A stretch of 64,000 nucleotides of DNA, from contig CAVRTA010000001.1 in NCBI GenBank assembly GCA_963724135.1, positions 62,001 to 126,000 of the forward strand. Reading direction: 5' to 3'. A model generated the notes under the pieces. That model was given only the letters and a program-made list of their open reading frames with translations, did not search any database and was not told where the DNA came from. This DNA comes from DATLGB01 sp963724135. Lineage in GTDB: Bacteria > Actinomycetota > Thermoleophilia > Solirubrobacterales > Solirubrobacteraceae. The position numbers and the translations under genes were made by a program. How positions within the stretch are numbered: position 1 is the first letter of the stretch; every line of letters begins with the position of its first letter. Shown in pieces: positions 46,349 through 58,355 of this stretch.

Positions 46349-47298
46349 ATGGCCTCAATCCCGATCAACATCGCGGATCATGTCGGCAAGACGCCGATGG
46401 TGCAGCTCAGCCGCCTGGCCCCGGACGCGGGCGGGGACATCTTCGCCAAGCTGGAGATGTACAACCCGGGCGGGTCGGTCAAGGACCGCATCGGCGATCG
46501 CGATGGTCGAGGCGGCCGAGGCGGCGGGGGAGATCGAGCCCGGCCGCACGACGATCGTCGAGGCCACCAGCGGCAACACCGGCATCGCGCTGGCGTTCGT
46601 GGCCGCCGCCAAGCGGCTACGAGATCATCCTCACGCTGCCGCAGGGGATGAGCCGCGAGCGCGAGGGGCTGCTGCGCCTGTACGGCGCGCGCGTGCACGT
46701 GACGGAGTCGCTCGGCGGCATGAACGAGGCGGTCGCGGCCGCGCAGGCGCTCGCCCGCGAGGACGACGTGTGGCTGCCCGACCAGTTCTCCAACCCCGCC
46801 AACCCCCAGGCGCACTACACCGGCACCGGCCCCGAGATCTGGGAGGCGATGGGCGGTCGCGTGGACTGGCTCGTGGCCGGCGTCGGCACGGGCGGGACGG
46901 TCACCGGAGCCGGCCGCTTCCTCAAGGAGCGCAACCCCGATCTGCGCGTGGTCGCCGTCGAGCCGCTGACGTCGTGCGTGCTCAGCGGCGGGCGGCCCGG
47001 TCCGCACAAGATCCAGGGCATCGGCGCGGGCTTCGTCCCGCCGGTGCTCGACCTCGGCGTCGTGGACGAGATCCTCCCGGTCGACGACGAGGACGCCCTC
47101 GAGGCCACACGCGTCTGCGCCCGGCGCGAGGGTGTGCTGGGCGGGATCTCGTGTGGCGCGGCGCTGTGGGCGGCGACCCAGGTCGCGTCGCGGCCCGAGG
47201 CCGCGGGCCACCGCATCGCCGTGATCCTGCCCGACTCGGGCGAACGCTACGTCTCGACCCCGTTCTTCGCCCCCGAGGAAGCGGCGCTTGAGCGCTGA
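46349..47298 (+). CDS. cysK: Cysteine synthase (two frame breaks)
   Basis: PLP enzyme making cysteine from O-acetylserine and sulfide. VGKTPMVQLSRL, KLEMYNPGGSVKDRIA (PLP Lys), VEATSGNTGIALAF, GVGTGGTVTGAGRFLKE and GISCGAALWAA are all present. Extra bases near 46496 and 46615 break the frame. Length is about 316 residues. It heads cysK-thiF-cysE. Confidence 0.94.
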
Positions 47299-48110
47299 GT
47301 CGAGCCGCCGCGGGCTGTTCCGGTCCGCAGCCGGCGCGGCCGTGCGCGCGGTGAGCCCCGCCGGCGAGGAGCCGGTGGCGGCCGACGACTTCGACCGCGA
47401 GCGCTACGCCCGGCAGCTCGTGCTGGACGGCTGGGGCGAGGCCCAGCAGCGCCGGCTGCACGACGCCAGCGTGCTGGTGGTCGGCGCCGGGCGCGCTGGG
47501 CTCGCCGGTCGCCGAGCTATCTCGTCGGCGCCGGGATCGGCCGCCTGGGCGTGCTCGACGGCGACGTCGTCGAGCTCTCGAACCTGCACCGCCAGCACCT
47601 GCACTGGACGCCGCAGATCGGGCGCCCGAAGGCGCACTCGGCGGTGGCGAAGCTCCAGCTGCTCAACCCCGACGTGATGGTCGAGCCCTACCAGGTCCGG
47701 ATGGACGAGGACAACGCCGAGGGGCTCGTGCTCGGCCACGACCTCGTCGTCGACTGCTCGGACGCGTTCGCGACGCGCTATCTCGTCAACCGCGCCTGCT
47801 GCGAGAGCGGGACGCTGCTCGTGGAGGGCGGCGTGCTCGGCCTGAGTCGGGATGGTCATGAGCATCCAGCCCGGGTTGACGGCGTGCTACCGCTGCGCGT
47901 TCCCGGCCGCGCCGGCGCGACTGCGCGGGGGCCGGCGTGCTCGGTCCGGTGCCGGGCGTCGTCGGGTCGCTGATGGCGCTCGAGGCGATGAAGCTGCTCG
48001 CCGGATTGGAGGGCGCGCTGCTCGACGCGTTCCTGCAGCTCGACCTCGCGACGGGGGACGTTCTGCGAGTCGCCACCGCGCGGCGCGAGGACTGCCCGGA
48101 CTGCGGCTAA
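47288..48110 (+). CDS. ThiF/MoeB-family E1-like adenylyltransferase (about three frame breaks)
   Basis: About 273 residues. RYARQLVLDGWGEAQQRRL opens the fold; VLVVGAGxLGSP-type nucleotide loop follows (broken near 47500); GVLDGDVVELSNLHRQHL and DLVVDCSDAFATRYLVN are family motifs. Zinc-site CYRC and CPDC lie near the C-terminus. Such proteins adenylate and sulfurylate small ubiquitin-like sulfur carriers. Sitting between cysK and cysE, it probably activates a carrier for cysteine synthesis. Further breaks near 47850 and 47935. The start is uncertain: TTG at 47288 or a later GTG. Confidence 0.82.
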
Positions 48111-48113
48111 CGT
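48108..48113 (+). promoter_or_regulatory. Leaderless-type -10 box for cysE
   Basis: TAACGT overlaps the thiF stop and ends 7 nt before the cysE GTG at 48121. Confidence 0.35.
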
Positions 48114-48120
48114 TGCCGGC

Positions 48121-48840
48121 GTGCTGGGCCTGATCAGGCGACGTCCTGCGCGACCTGCGCGCCGCCCGCGACCGCGATCCGGCGGCCCGCGGCGTCACGA
48201 CCCCGGGCATCCTGCTCACCTGGCCGGGCGTGCACGCGCTGGTGGCGCACCGCGTCGCGCACCAGCTCGACGGCGGTCGGCGTGCCGGTCGTCCCGCGCA
48301 TGATCTCCGTCGACCGCCCGCACGATCACCGGAGTCGAGATCCACCCGAGCGCCTGCATCGGCCCGGGCCTGTTCATCGACCACGGCTCCGGTGTCGTGA
48401 TCGGCGAGACCGCCGAGATCGGCGAGAACGTGACCATCTACCAGGGCGTCACGCTCGGCGGCACCGGCTTCGCCTCCGGCAAGCGCCACCCGACCATCGA
48501 GGACAACGTCACGATCGGCTCGGGCGCCAAGCTGCTGGGACCGATCACCGTCGGCCACGGCTCGAAGATCGGCGCCAACGCCGTCGTCATCCACGACGTC
48601 CCGCCCAACTCGACCGTCGTCGGCAACCCCGGCCACCCGGTCCGCGTCGAGGGCCGCCGGCCCGAGGGCCCCGACGCCGACTGGATCCACCTGCCCGACC
48701 CGATCGCCGACGCCCTCAAGGGCCTCTCCGCCCGCATCAGCGACCTCGAGGGCCGCGTCCCGCGCGAGGAGGGCGAAGACAGCCCCGGCGAGGTCCTGCC
48801 TCTGCGCCCGCGCCGCGGACCTAATCCAGCAGGCGGCTGA
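48121..48840 (+). CDS. cysE: Serine O-acetyltransferase (about three frame breaks)
   Basis: This makes O-acetylserine, the substrate of CysK. The corrected N-terminus is VLGLIRDVLRDLRAARDRDP. The left-handed beta-helix shows IHPSACIGPGLFIDHGSGVV, IGENVTIYQGVTLGGTG and KRHPTIEDNVTIGSGAKLLG with the catalytic His residues. Breaks near 48141, 48268 and 48320 are each one extra base. The tail after GNPGHPVRVEG is long and acidic. It overlaps the convergent gene by 20 bp. Confidence 0.92.
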
Positions 48841-49682
48841 GCTCGCCGGCCACGAGCTCGGGCTCATGCTCGACCTCGCCCCAGGTGTATCGCACGGTGC
48901 GGTACCCGGCGAGCAGATGGGCGCGGTCACGGGCGCGGTCGTCGGTGAATGCGATGAGGGTGGCGTGGGTGTCGCGGCCGTCGGTCTCGGCGATCAGGCG
49001 CTGGGCGTGCCAGACGAAGTCGACTCTCCGCCGGTCGGGCATCCACGCCTGGATCTCGGGGAGCGGGAGACCGGCCTCGGCGCAGATCTCGTAGAAGCGC
49101 TGCTCCAGCTGGTTGGCGGTGAGGCCGGAGCCGATCACGTAGCGGTCGAGCAGCCGTCTGAGGTTGCGGGGGATGCCGGGCCTGCGAAGCGTCGTGAGGT
49201 CCAGCCCGTCGTGCTCGTAGCGGCGCAGCATCTCCTTGAGTCGCCGGTCGTCGAGGAGGGGTGCGCAGTCGACGATCGTTCGTGCCGGGCTCGTGATCGG
49301 GATGCCGCGATGGCGACCGAGGTCGGCCTTGGTGAGGTGGCGGGCGTGGTGGACCGCTACTCCGGAGGGTCCGGTCGTCCCCGTGCGGCCGAGGACCAGG
49401 ATGTGCGTATTCAGCGGGCGGGCGTCGAAGGCGCCGGTGAGGAAGGCGGCCGAGAGGTGGCTGGCGGCTCCGCGGCAGGCGAGCACCGCGGCCATCGCCC
49501 AGCCCTCCGGCGTCAGCGGCCCTTCGAGCGCGTAGATCCCGGGATGAACGCGCCACAGGCGGCCGGTGTGCTCGAGGTGCCGCACCGCCCCCGCGCGAGC
49601 ACCCCAGATCACGCAGCTGCTTCAGCGACACGACCCCGTGCTGGCGCTCCGCAAGCGTCGTGATCCGTTTGGTGGTCGCCAT
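48821..49682 (-). CDS. AbiEi-type HTH plus DUF559 (Vsr-like) nuclease-fold protein (one frame break)
   Basis: About 286 residues. The N-terminus (MATTKRITTLAERQHGVVSL, then VRHLEHTGRLWRVHPGIYAL) is an AbiEi-like winged helix. The C-terminal domain (PDRRRVDFVWHAQRLIAETD, GYRTVRYTWGEV) is of the DUF559/very-short-patch endonuclease fold, with Asp and Glu in place for a metal site. Such fusions are common in actinobacteria with unproven function, possibly toxin-antitoxin or repair. One extra base near 49600 breaks the frame. Confidence 0.75.
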
Positions 49683-49701
49683 AGCAACCTTCAGACGGAT
49701 C

Positions 49702-49733
49702 GAGCCGTCCCTTCCGGACCCTCCCTCGGTGCC
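49702..49733 (+). repeat. Half-copy of family B repeat
   Basis: GAGCCGT, then TTCCGGACCCTCCCTCGGTG and CC match the right arm of the 26.7-kb palindrome with a small insertion. CCTCGG here also pairs with CCGAGG at 49738-49743 to form a small hairpin just ahead of the pcrA promoter box. Confidence 0.55.
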
Positions 49734-49751
49734 AAACGCCGAGGCCACCGC

Positions 49752-49757
49752 TAGCTT
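49752..49757 (+). promoter_or_regulatory. Leaderless-type -10 box for pcrA
   Basis: TAGCTT ends 7 nt before the GTG at 49765 and supports that start. Confidence 0.5.
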
Positions 49758-49764
49758 CCATCCC

Positions 49765-51951
49765 GTGCCGGAAATCGCCACGGAAGCGCTGCTGGAGGGG
49801 CTCAACGAGCCGCAGCGCGAGGCGGTCACGCACGTCGAGGGGCCGCTGCTGGTGCTCGCCGGCGCCGGCTCCGGGAAGACGCGCGTCCTCACGCACCGGA
49901 TCGCCCATCTGGTCGACGCCGGGCACGCGAAGGCGAGCGAGATCCTCGCCATCACGTTCACCAACAAGGCGGCCAACGAGATGCGCGAGCGCGTCGAGCT
50001 GCTGGTCGGCAACCGCGTGCGGGCCATGTGGGTGATGACGTTCCACTCCGCCTGCGCGCGGATGCTGCGCGCCGACGCCGCACCGGCTCGGCTACACGCG
50101 CAGCTTCACGATCTACGACGCCGCCGACAGCCGCCGGCTGATCAAGCACTGCCTCGACGAGCTCGACATCGACGCCAAGCGCTTCACCCCGCGCGCGATG
50201 CAGTCCCAGATCTCCGACGGCAAGAACCGGCTGCGCTCGACCGAGGAATACCGCCAGATCGTCGGCTCCTACTTCGAGCAGACCGTCGCCGACGTCTACG
50301 AGGAGTACGAGCGCCAGCTCCACCGCCGCAACGCGATGGACTTCGACGACCTGCTCGTCCGCGCCGTCAACGTCCTCGAGCTCTTCCAGGAGGTCCGCGA
50401 CCGCTACCAGCGGCCTTCCGCTACGTCCTCGTCGACGAGTACCAGGACACCAACCACGCCCAGTACCGCCTGCTCCAGCTCCTCGGCTCAGAGCACCGCA
50501 ACCTGATGGTGGTCGGCGACGACGACCAGTCGGTGTACGGCTTCCGCGGAGCGGACATCCGGAACATCCTCGACTTCAGCGACGACTTCGTCGACGCGAC
50601 CGTGGTGCGGCTCGAGCAGAACTACCGCTCCACGCAGATGATCCTCGACGCGGCGAACGCGGTGATCGAGAACAACCGCGGGCGGATGGGCAAGACGCTG
50701 TGGACGGACGTGGGGGAGGGCGACCGGATCAAGATCCGGGAGTGCGACGACGAGCACGCGGAGGCGCGGTTCGTGGTCGCCGAGATCGAGCGGCTCGCCG
50801 ACGAGGGCGTGAGCCGCAACGAGATCGCCGTCTTCTACCGGACCAACGCGCAGTCGCGGGTGCTGGAGGACATGCTCACGCGCGCGAGCGTCAGCTTCCA
50901 GGTCATCGGCGGGACGAAGTTCTACGACCGGGCCGAGGTCAAGGACGCGCTCGGCCTACCTGACGTTGCTCGTCAACCCGCAGGACGGCGGCGCGTTCAC
51001 GCGGATCGTCAACTCGCCGCGGCGCGGGATCGGCCAGACGTCGCTGAGCCGCGTCCTCGCGCACGCGAACACGATGGGGATCAGCGCCGTGGGACGCCGC
51101 GGCGGACCCCGAGTCGGTCCCCGGCCTCGGCAAGGCCGCGATCAAGGCGCTTCGAGCGCTTCATGTCGACCATGCACCGCCTCAAGGAGCGCCTCGAGAG
51201 CCCGCCCGCCGGTGGCGACGTTCATGCGAGAGGTGCTGACGGAGACCGGCTACTTCGACGCCCTGGAGGCCGAGCGCACGATCGAGGCGCAGGGCCGGAT
51301 CGAGAACCTCGAGGCGCTGATGGTCGCCGCGCAGGAGTACGACGCGCGCTCGGAGTGCTCCGTCGTGGAGACCTACCTGGAGGAGCTGGCGCTGTTCGCC
51401 GCCGGCGACGACATGTCCGACGACGAGGGCCTCGTCACGCTGATGACGCTGCACAACGCCAAGGGCCTCGAGTACCCGATCGTCTTCATCATCGGCGTCG
51501 AGGACGGCGTCTTCCCGCACCAGCGCTCGATCGAGGAGGGCGACGTCGAGGAGGAGCGCCGGCTCGCCTACGTCGGGCCTGACGCGCGCGATGCGCGACC
51601 TCTACATCACCTACGCGCGCCGCCGCACCCAGTTCGGCGGCGGCTCGATGCCCGCCATGCGCAGCCGCTTCCTCGACGAGATCCCGCGCGAGCTCACCGA
51701 CGAGCCCGAGCGCGAGCAGACGCGCCGGCGTCACGCGCGGCCGGGCGGTGACGAGCTGGGCGAGCGCGCAGGCCGCCGCCGCCCGCCGACACCGCTGTGT
51801 TCCGCATCGGCGACGACGTCGTCCACGCCGCCTTCGGGGACGGCGTCGTGACCGGACGTCGACGCCGGGCGGCGTGGTCGTCGTGCGCTTCGCGAGCGAC
51901 GGCTCCGAGCGCCGGCTGATGGCCGACTACGCCCCGATCAGGAAGCAATGA
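49765..51951 (+). CDS. pcrA: UvrD/PcrA-family superfamily 1 DNA helicase (about nine frame breaks)
   Basis: About 725 residues. LNEPQREAVTHVEGPLLVLA opens it, then AGAGSGKTRVLTHRI (Walker A), ILAITFTNKAANEMRERV, LVDEYQDTNHAQYRLLQLL (motif II), VVGDDDQSVYGFRGADIRN, QNYRST, LMTLHNAKGLEYPIVF and EEERRLAYVG. The C-terminal Tudor-like tail (GDDVVHAAFGDGVV, RLMADYAPIRKQ) is the RNA-polymerase-binding type of PcrA. It acts in repair and conflict resolution. Single-base indels occur near 50083, 50416, 50958, 51090, 51150, 51216, 51581 and 51855. Confidence 0.93.
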
Positions 51952-52790
51952 CGGCGACGCTCATCGACGGCACGCGCCATCGCGGCGCAGATCCGCGCGG
52001 AGGTGGCCGAGGAGGTGGCGGTCGCTCGCGCAACCGCCGGGGCTCGCGGCCGTGCTCGTCGGCGACGACCCGGCCAGCGCGATCTACGTCGGCAACAAGC
52101 GCCGCCTCAGCGCCGAGCTGGGCATGCGCTCGCATCGAGCACACGCTGCCCCAGGACGCCGACGCACGAAGAGGTGGAGCGGCTGATCCGCGAGCTCAAC
52201 GCCGACCCGGACGTGAACGGCATCCTGCTCCAGCTCCCGACGCCGCCCCAGGTCGACGGCCCCGCGCTCACGAGCGCTGATCGACCCGCGCAAGGACGTC
52301 GACGGCCTGACGCCGATCAGCGCGGGCCTGCTCGCCCAGGGCAAGCCCGGGCTGCGGCCGTGCACGCCGTCGGGCTGCATGGAGCTGCTGCGCCGCCACG
52401 GCGTCGACGCTCGAGGGCGCCGAGGCCGTCGTCGTCGGCCGCTCCGACCTCGTCGGGCGGCCGGTCGCCCAGCTGCTGCTGCCGCCAACGCGACGGTCAC
52501 GATCTGCCACAGCCGCACCCGCGACCTCCCGGAGGTCTGCCGCGCGCGCCGACGTGCTGATCGCCGCGGTCGGCCGCCCGGAGATGGTGCGCGGCGACTG
52601 GATCAAGCCCGGCGCGGCGGTCATCGACGTCGGCATCAACCGCACCGACGACGGCCTCAAGGGCGACGTCGCCTTCGACGAGGCGGTAGAAGCGCGCGGT
52701 CTGATCACGCCCGTTCCCGGCGGGGTCGGCCCGATGACGATCGCGATGCTGATGCGCAACACGATCGAGGCGGCGAAGCTACAGGCGTGA
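51948..52790 (+). CDS. folD: Methylenetetrahydrofolate dehydrogenase / cyclohydrolase (about eight frame breaks)
   Basis: Bifunctional one-carbon enzyme. Recognisable blocks are MTATLIDGT, AAVLVGDDPASAIYVGNKRR, DVNGILLQLPTPPQVDG, KDVDGLTPISAGLLAQGKPG, VVVGRSDLVGRPVAQLLL, ATVTICHSRTRDLPEVC, ADVLIAAVGRPEMVRGDWIK and ITPVPGGVGPMTIAMLMRNT. Corrected length is about 278 residues. It overlaps pcrA by ATGA. Confidence 0.92.
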
Positions 52791-53630
52791 AGCTGACGAT
52801 CATGATCGAGGGCCAGGAGGGCGTCTCCTGGGCCGACTGGCGGCGCCTCGCCGAGCTCACCGAGGAGCTCGGCTTCGAGGGGCTGATGCGCTCCGATCAC
52901 TACCTGTCGGTGATCGGCGACGCTCGGAGCGCGGCGCGCTCGACGCCTGGGGCACGATCTGCGCCCTCGCCCCGCTGACCGAGCGGATCCGCCTCGGGAC
53001 GCTCGTCTCGCCGGTCACCTTCCGGCCCGCCGCCGTCCTGGCCAAGCTCGCGCTGACCGCCGACCACGTCTCCGGCGGGCGCGTCGACGTCGGCATGGGC
53101 ACCGGCTGGCACCAGGCCGAGCACGACGCCTTCGGCCTCACACTGCCCGCCGATCGCACGAGCGCTTCGACCTGCTCGAGCAGCAGGTGGCCGACGTCAC
53201 CCGCTACTGGGCGCGAGACCGGGCCCGCGCCGGTCGGCCTCGCGGCTGATCCTCGGCGGCCAGGCCAAGCGCCGCGCCGCGGCGCTCGCAGCCGAGCACG
53301 CCGACGAGTACAACCTCCTCTGCCAGCACGCCCGACGCAGGTCCGCGAGCGGCGCGCCGCGGCTGGCCGACCACCTCACTCTGAGCATGATGACCGGCTT
53401 CATCATCGGCACGACGCAGGCGCAGGTGGACGAGCGCCGCGCCAGATCACCGACCGCATGGGGTTCGGCGGCCTCGCCGACCTGGCTGATCGGCACGCCC
53501 GACGAGATCGTCGAGCAGATCCGGACGCTCGAGCAGGCGGGCATCGAGCGCATCATGCTCCAGCACCTGCTGCACACCGACGACGACGCGCTGCGGCTGG
53601 TCGCCGAGGAGGTGCTGCCGCGCGTGCTGA
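52787..53630 (+). CDS. Luciferase-like (LLM class) flavin/F420-dependent oxidoreductase (about five frame breaks)
   Basis: About 279 residues. LTIMIEGQEGVSWADWRRLA, LTEELGFEGLMRSDHYLSV, TERIRLGTLVSPVTFRPAAV, LTADHVSGGRVDVGMGTGWH and LGFGGTPDEIVEQ-like text with QAGIERIMLQHLLH are the luciferase-like monooxygenase pattern, of the type using F420 in actinobacteria. The corrected frame ends at TGA 53628-53630. GTG start overlaps the folD stop. Confidence 0.82.
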
Positions 53631-54122
53631 GACGCCTCCGGACCCCGGACTACCTCGCCGGCGTCGCCGGGCTCCTGCTGCTCGCCAGCCTGTTCGCGCC
53701 CTGGTACGACCTCGCCGACGGCACCAGCGACGGCTGGCGCTCGCTGGCCGTCATCGACATGCTGGCTGCTCATCGCCGCGCTGCTGGCGCTCGCGGTCCC
53801 GCTGGTCACGGCCCCAAGGACGAGCCCGCGGTGCCCGATCGCCATCGACGTCCTCACCCTTGCGGTGGGCCTGATCGCGACGGTCCTCGTGCTCTTCCGC
53901 GTCGTCTCCACCGCCGACCCCGGCGGCGTGCCCGCCGACGGCCGCGCCTGGGGGCTGTGGCTCGCGCTCCTCAGCGTCATCGGCGTGGTCGCATCCGCCT
54001 GGTGGGCGACGCGCCTGAGGCCGCGCCCGGGCTCGACCGCCCCCCGAGCTCGCGCCACTGCCGACCCCGCCGGTCCAGGACCCCGCGACACCCCCCACCT
54101 AGAGCTGCCGCGCTCATGCTGA
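53624..54122 (+). CDS. Four-span membrane protein of unknown function (about two frame breaks)
   Basis: Starting at GTG 53624 it reads LRRLRTPDYLAGVAGLLLLA then SLFAPWYDL, a second span around 53760-53810 (LLIAALLALAVPLVTAP), a third (VGLIATVLVLFRVVST) and a fourth (LWLALLSVIGVVASAWW). It ends in a Pro/Arg tail. About 165 residues. It overlaps the oxidoreductase and gatC at its two ends. Confidence 0.65.
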
Positions 54123-54421
54123 GCCGCGATCAGGTGCTCCACGTGGCGCGCCTCGCCCGCCTGGAGCTGACCGACGACGAGCTCGACCGCCACGCGGGCG
54201 AGCTGTCGAAGGTCGTCGACTGGATCGACAAGATCTCCGAGCTCGGGGACCTCGCCGACGTCGCGCCGACCTCGCACGTGGTCGAGCTCGACCAACCAGC
54301 TGCGCGCCGACGAGCCCCACACGAGCCTGGACCCGGCCGTCGCGCTCGACCAGCGCGCCCGACCCGGGCGACGACGGCTTCCGCGTGCCCAGCACCGGGG
54401 GCGGGGGCGGGCGGGGGATGA
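54116..54421 (+). CDS. gatC: Asp/Glu-tRNA amidotransferase subunit C (two or three frame breaks)
   Basis: LSRDQVLHVARLARLELTDD, ELDRHAGELSKVVDWIDKIS, ELGDLADVAPTSHVVEL and RADEPHTSLDPA are the GatC pattern. Extra bases near 54289 and 54352 break the frame, and the Gly-rich end (TGGGGGG) contains a G-run where another indel decides whether the TGA at 54419 is in frame. About 100 residues. It stabilises the GatA-GatB interface. Confidence 0.88.
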   Translation: MLSRDQVLHVARLARLELTDDELDRHAGELSKVVDWIDKISELGDLADVAPTSHVVELDQPAARRRAPHEPGPGRRARPARPTRATTASACPAPGAGAGGG

Positions 54422-55812
54422 TCCTCGACCTGACCGCCGCGCAGGCGGCCGAGCAGCATCCGCGCCGGCGACCTCGACGCCGGCCGAGCTCTGGAACGCC
54501 TACCGCGAGCGCGCCGAGCGCGACGACCTCAACTGCTTCACCTGGGTCTCGGACGCCGCCGAGCCCGAGGTCGCCGGGCGTGCCGATCGGCGTCAAGGAC
54601 CTGTTCTGCACCGCAGGGCATCCCGAGCCAGGCCGGCAGCCGCATCCTCGAGGGCTACCTGCCGCCGTACACCGCCACGGCGGTTGAGCGGCTGCGCGCC
54701 GCCGGCGCCGCCGGTGCTGGCCAAGACCAACCAGGACGAGTTCGCGATGGGCTCGTCGACCGAGAACTCCGCCTACGGGCCGACGCTGAACCCGTGGGAC
54801 CGCACGCGCGTCCCGGGCGGCTCGAGCGGCGGCAGCGCCGCGGCGGTCGCCGCGGGCCTCGTCCCGTGGGCGATCGGCACCGACACCGGCGGCTCGATCC
54901 GCCAGCCCGCCGCGCTGTGCGGGATCGTCGGGCTCAAGCCGACCTACGGCGCGATCAGCCGCTACGGGATGATCGCCTTCGCGTCCAGCCTCGACCAGGC
55001 GGGCCCGTTCACGCGCGACGTCACCGACGCCGCGCTGCTGCTGGGGGCGATGCAGGGCACGCGACCCGTGCGACTCGACCTCGCTCGGCCTGCCCGAGGA
55101 CGTCGCTCTGCCCAGCGCCACCGACCTCAGGGGCGTCCGCATCGGCGTTCCCGACGAGCTGACCGGCGAGGGCATCGAGCCGGGCATCCTCGACCGCTTC
55201 AACGAGACGCTCGACCGCGCGCGCGAGCTCGGCGCGACCGTCGAGGACTGCACGCTGCCGCACGCTCCGCACGCGCTCGCCGCGTACTACCTGATCGCGC
55301 CCGCGGAGTGCTCGAGCAACCTCGCCCGCTACGACGGCGTCCGCTACGGGCTGCGCGTCGACGGCGACGGCGACCTGCTGTCGATGTACACGACGACCCG
55401 CGCCGCCGGCTTCGGCGACGAGGTCAAGCGCCGCATCCTGATCGGCACCTACGCGCTGTCGAGCGGCTACTACGACGCCTACTACGGCAAGGCGCAGAAG
55501 GTGCGCACGCTGATCGCGCGCGACTTCGACGCCGTCTTCGAGTCCTTCGACTTCGTCGCCACGCCGACGGCGCCCGGCGTCGCCTTCGAGCTCGGCGCCA
55601 AGACCGCCGACCCGCTGGCGATGTACCTCAACGACTACTGCACGGTGCCGATGAGCCTGGCCGGCATCCCCGGGCATCTCGATCCCCAACGGCCTGGTCG
55701 ACGGGCTGCCGAGCGGCTTCCAGCTCGCCGGGCCCGGCCTTCAGCGAGAACCGCCTGCTCGACGCCGCGCACGCGCTGGAGAAGAGCATCGACTTCGACG
55801 GGAGCGCCGCCC

Positions 55813-55820
<8 letters not shown>
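54418..55820 (+). CDS. gatA: Asp/Glu-tRNA amidotransferase subunit A (about six frame breaks)
   Basis: Amidase that releases ammonia from glutamine. GVPIGVKDLFCTAG holds the catalytic Lys, RVPGGSSGGSAAAVAAG the cis-Ser, and GTDTGGSIRQPAALCG the nucleophilic Ser; LKPTYGAISRYGMIAFASSL follows. Corrected length is about 465 residues. Breaks near 54460, 54580, 54620, 54710, 55070, 55673 and 55737 are mostly one extra base. It overlaps gatB by 8 bp. Confidence 0.94.
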
Positions 55821-57197
<1,377 letters not shown>

Positions 57198-57200
<3 letters not shown>

Positions 57201-57239
57201 GTCGCGTAAGGCGCGAAATGTCAAGCGCTACGCGACTCA
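57198..57239 (+). terminator. Hairpin after gatB
   Basis: TGAGTCGCGTA (57198-57208, including the gatB stop) pairs perfectly with TACGCGACTCA (57229-57239); inner GCGC segments extend the stem. There is no T-tract, so it would be a stem-only terminator of the kind common in actinobacteria. Confidence 0.55.
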
Positions 57240-57254
57240 GGCGCGGGCGCGGCG

Positions 57255-57260
57255 TACGAT
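57255..57260 (+). promoter_or_regulatory. Leaderless-type -10 box
   Basis: TACGAT lies 6 nt before the ATG at 57267. Confidence 0.5.
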
Positions 57261-57266
57261 GGGCGG

Positions 57267-57482
57267 ATGGGCAAGCTCGTACGCATGGACAGGACAGGCC
57301 ACACCGTCGTCGCGGAGTGGACGGCGGATGACGCGGAGGCGGCGGTCGCGGCCTTCCGCGCGGAGCTCGACGCCGGCTACTACGCCATCGTCACGCGCGG
57401 CGAGGGGCATGCCGAGCAGGTGCGCGAGCTGCCGCTGGACGCCGACACGGTGATCCTGCGGCGGCCGATCGCGGGTGGCTGA
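57267..57482 (+). CDS. Hypothetical 71-residue protein
   Basis: MGKLVRMDRTGHTVVAEW then ELDAGYYAIVTRGEGHAEQV. A small alpha/beta protein; no family recognised. Its codon use matches the host, and it has a leaderless promoter box. It overlaps the next gene by 8 bp. Confidence 0.65.
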   Translation: MGKLVRMDRTGHTVVAEWTADDAEAAVAAFRAELDAGYYAIVTRGEGHAEQVRELPLDADTVILRRPIAGG

Positions 57483-58116
57483 GCAGGCCGTCCTCCCGGA
57501 GACCGCAGGCGTCTACTGGCGCCCGCGGATCGACGAGCGCCGGCTGCGTCTGACGGGGCGGATGTGGACCGCGAGCACGGTCGCCCACGTCGTGCCGTGG
57601 CTGCTGATGGCCGCGTTCCTGCTGTACCTCGAACCGTTGAGCGCGCCGCTGGCGGTGATCCTTGTCGCGCACGCCTGGATCATCCCCGAGCTCTACGCCA
57701 AGCGAGGAGCGAATGTGCTGCGCCCCGCCAAACGCCTCGGCGAGCCCTCGGAGCGCACCGCACTCGGCCTCCTCGGTGATCTTGTGTCCCACGGCGCCCG
57801 CGAACTCCATGCCCGAACGGGGTTGGTGACCGAACGAGGCGGGCTCGGCGTGTGGCTCATCGGCGAGCAGGGAGCGGTCCTGGTCTCGCCAGGCGCCCGG
57901 CGCGTGCACTGCTTCTGCGTGCGCGTCGAGGACCCCGAGCTCCCGAGCGCCGACCGCATCGCCCACCTGCTCCTCGCGCTCCGAGAGGACGAGGCCGGGT
58001 TCGCGACCGTCGCCAACCAGGCGTTCTCCGGCGCGCCGTGGCGGCTCGCCCGCCGGCTGCCGGCGCGGGCACGGCCCGCACTGCGCGCGGCACGAGCCGC
58101 TGCGTCCAGCCGATAG
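57475..58116 (+). CDS. Hypothetical membrane-associated protein
   Basis: 213 residues, GTG start. A hydrophobic hairpin at about residues 35-70 (VAHVVPWLLMAAFLLYL, PLAVILVAHAWIIPELY) is followed by a soluble domain (GLGVWLIGEQGAVLVSPGAR, LLLALREDEAGFATVANQAF) and an Arg/Ala-rich C-terminus. No family recognised. Co-transcribed with the 71-residue protein. Confidence 0.65.
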   Translation: MAEQAVLPETAGVYWRPRIDERRLRLTGRMWTASTVAHVVPWLLMAAFLLYLEPLSAPLAVILVAHAWIIPELYAKRGANVLRPAKRLGEPSERTALGLLGDLVSHGARELHARTGLVTERGGLGVWLIGEQGAVLVSPGARRVHCFCVRVEDPELPSADRIAHLLLALREDEAGFATVANQAFSGAPWRLARRLPARARPALRAARAAASSR

Positions 58117-58175
58117 CAGGCAAATTTCTCCAAATGGCCATATCTGCCGAATACGTCGGCGTGGACAATGGCGGC

Positions 58176-58355
58176 ATGACAAGGGCAGGCAACCTCATCG
58201 CGATCCCCCCGGCCACCGGCCGCGGACCGCAACCTCGCACCAGCGACACACGACGGACGACGACGGTCACCGACGTCGCGCGCGCCCGCACGGCGCTGCG
58301 CGAGCTCAAGCCGCGCCGGGAGCGCTTCGCGCACCTCAAGCGGATGTACGACTGA
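58176..58355 (+). CDS. Small basic protein
   Basis: 59 residues from ATG 58176 (MTRAGNLIAIPPATG); an in-frame ATG at 58134 would add 14. The C-terminal half (DVARARTALRELKPRRERFA, HLKRMYD) is helical and basic. No family recognised. It overlaps the convergent gene by 20 bp. Confidence 0.45.
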   Translation: MTRAGNLIAIPPATGRGPQPRTSDTRRTTTVTDVARARTALRELKPRRERFAHLKRMYD

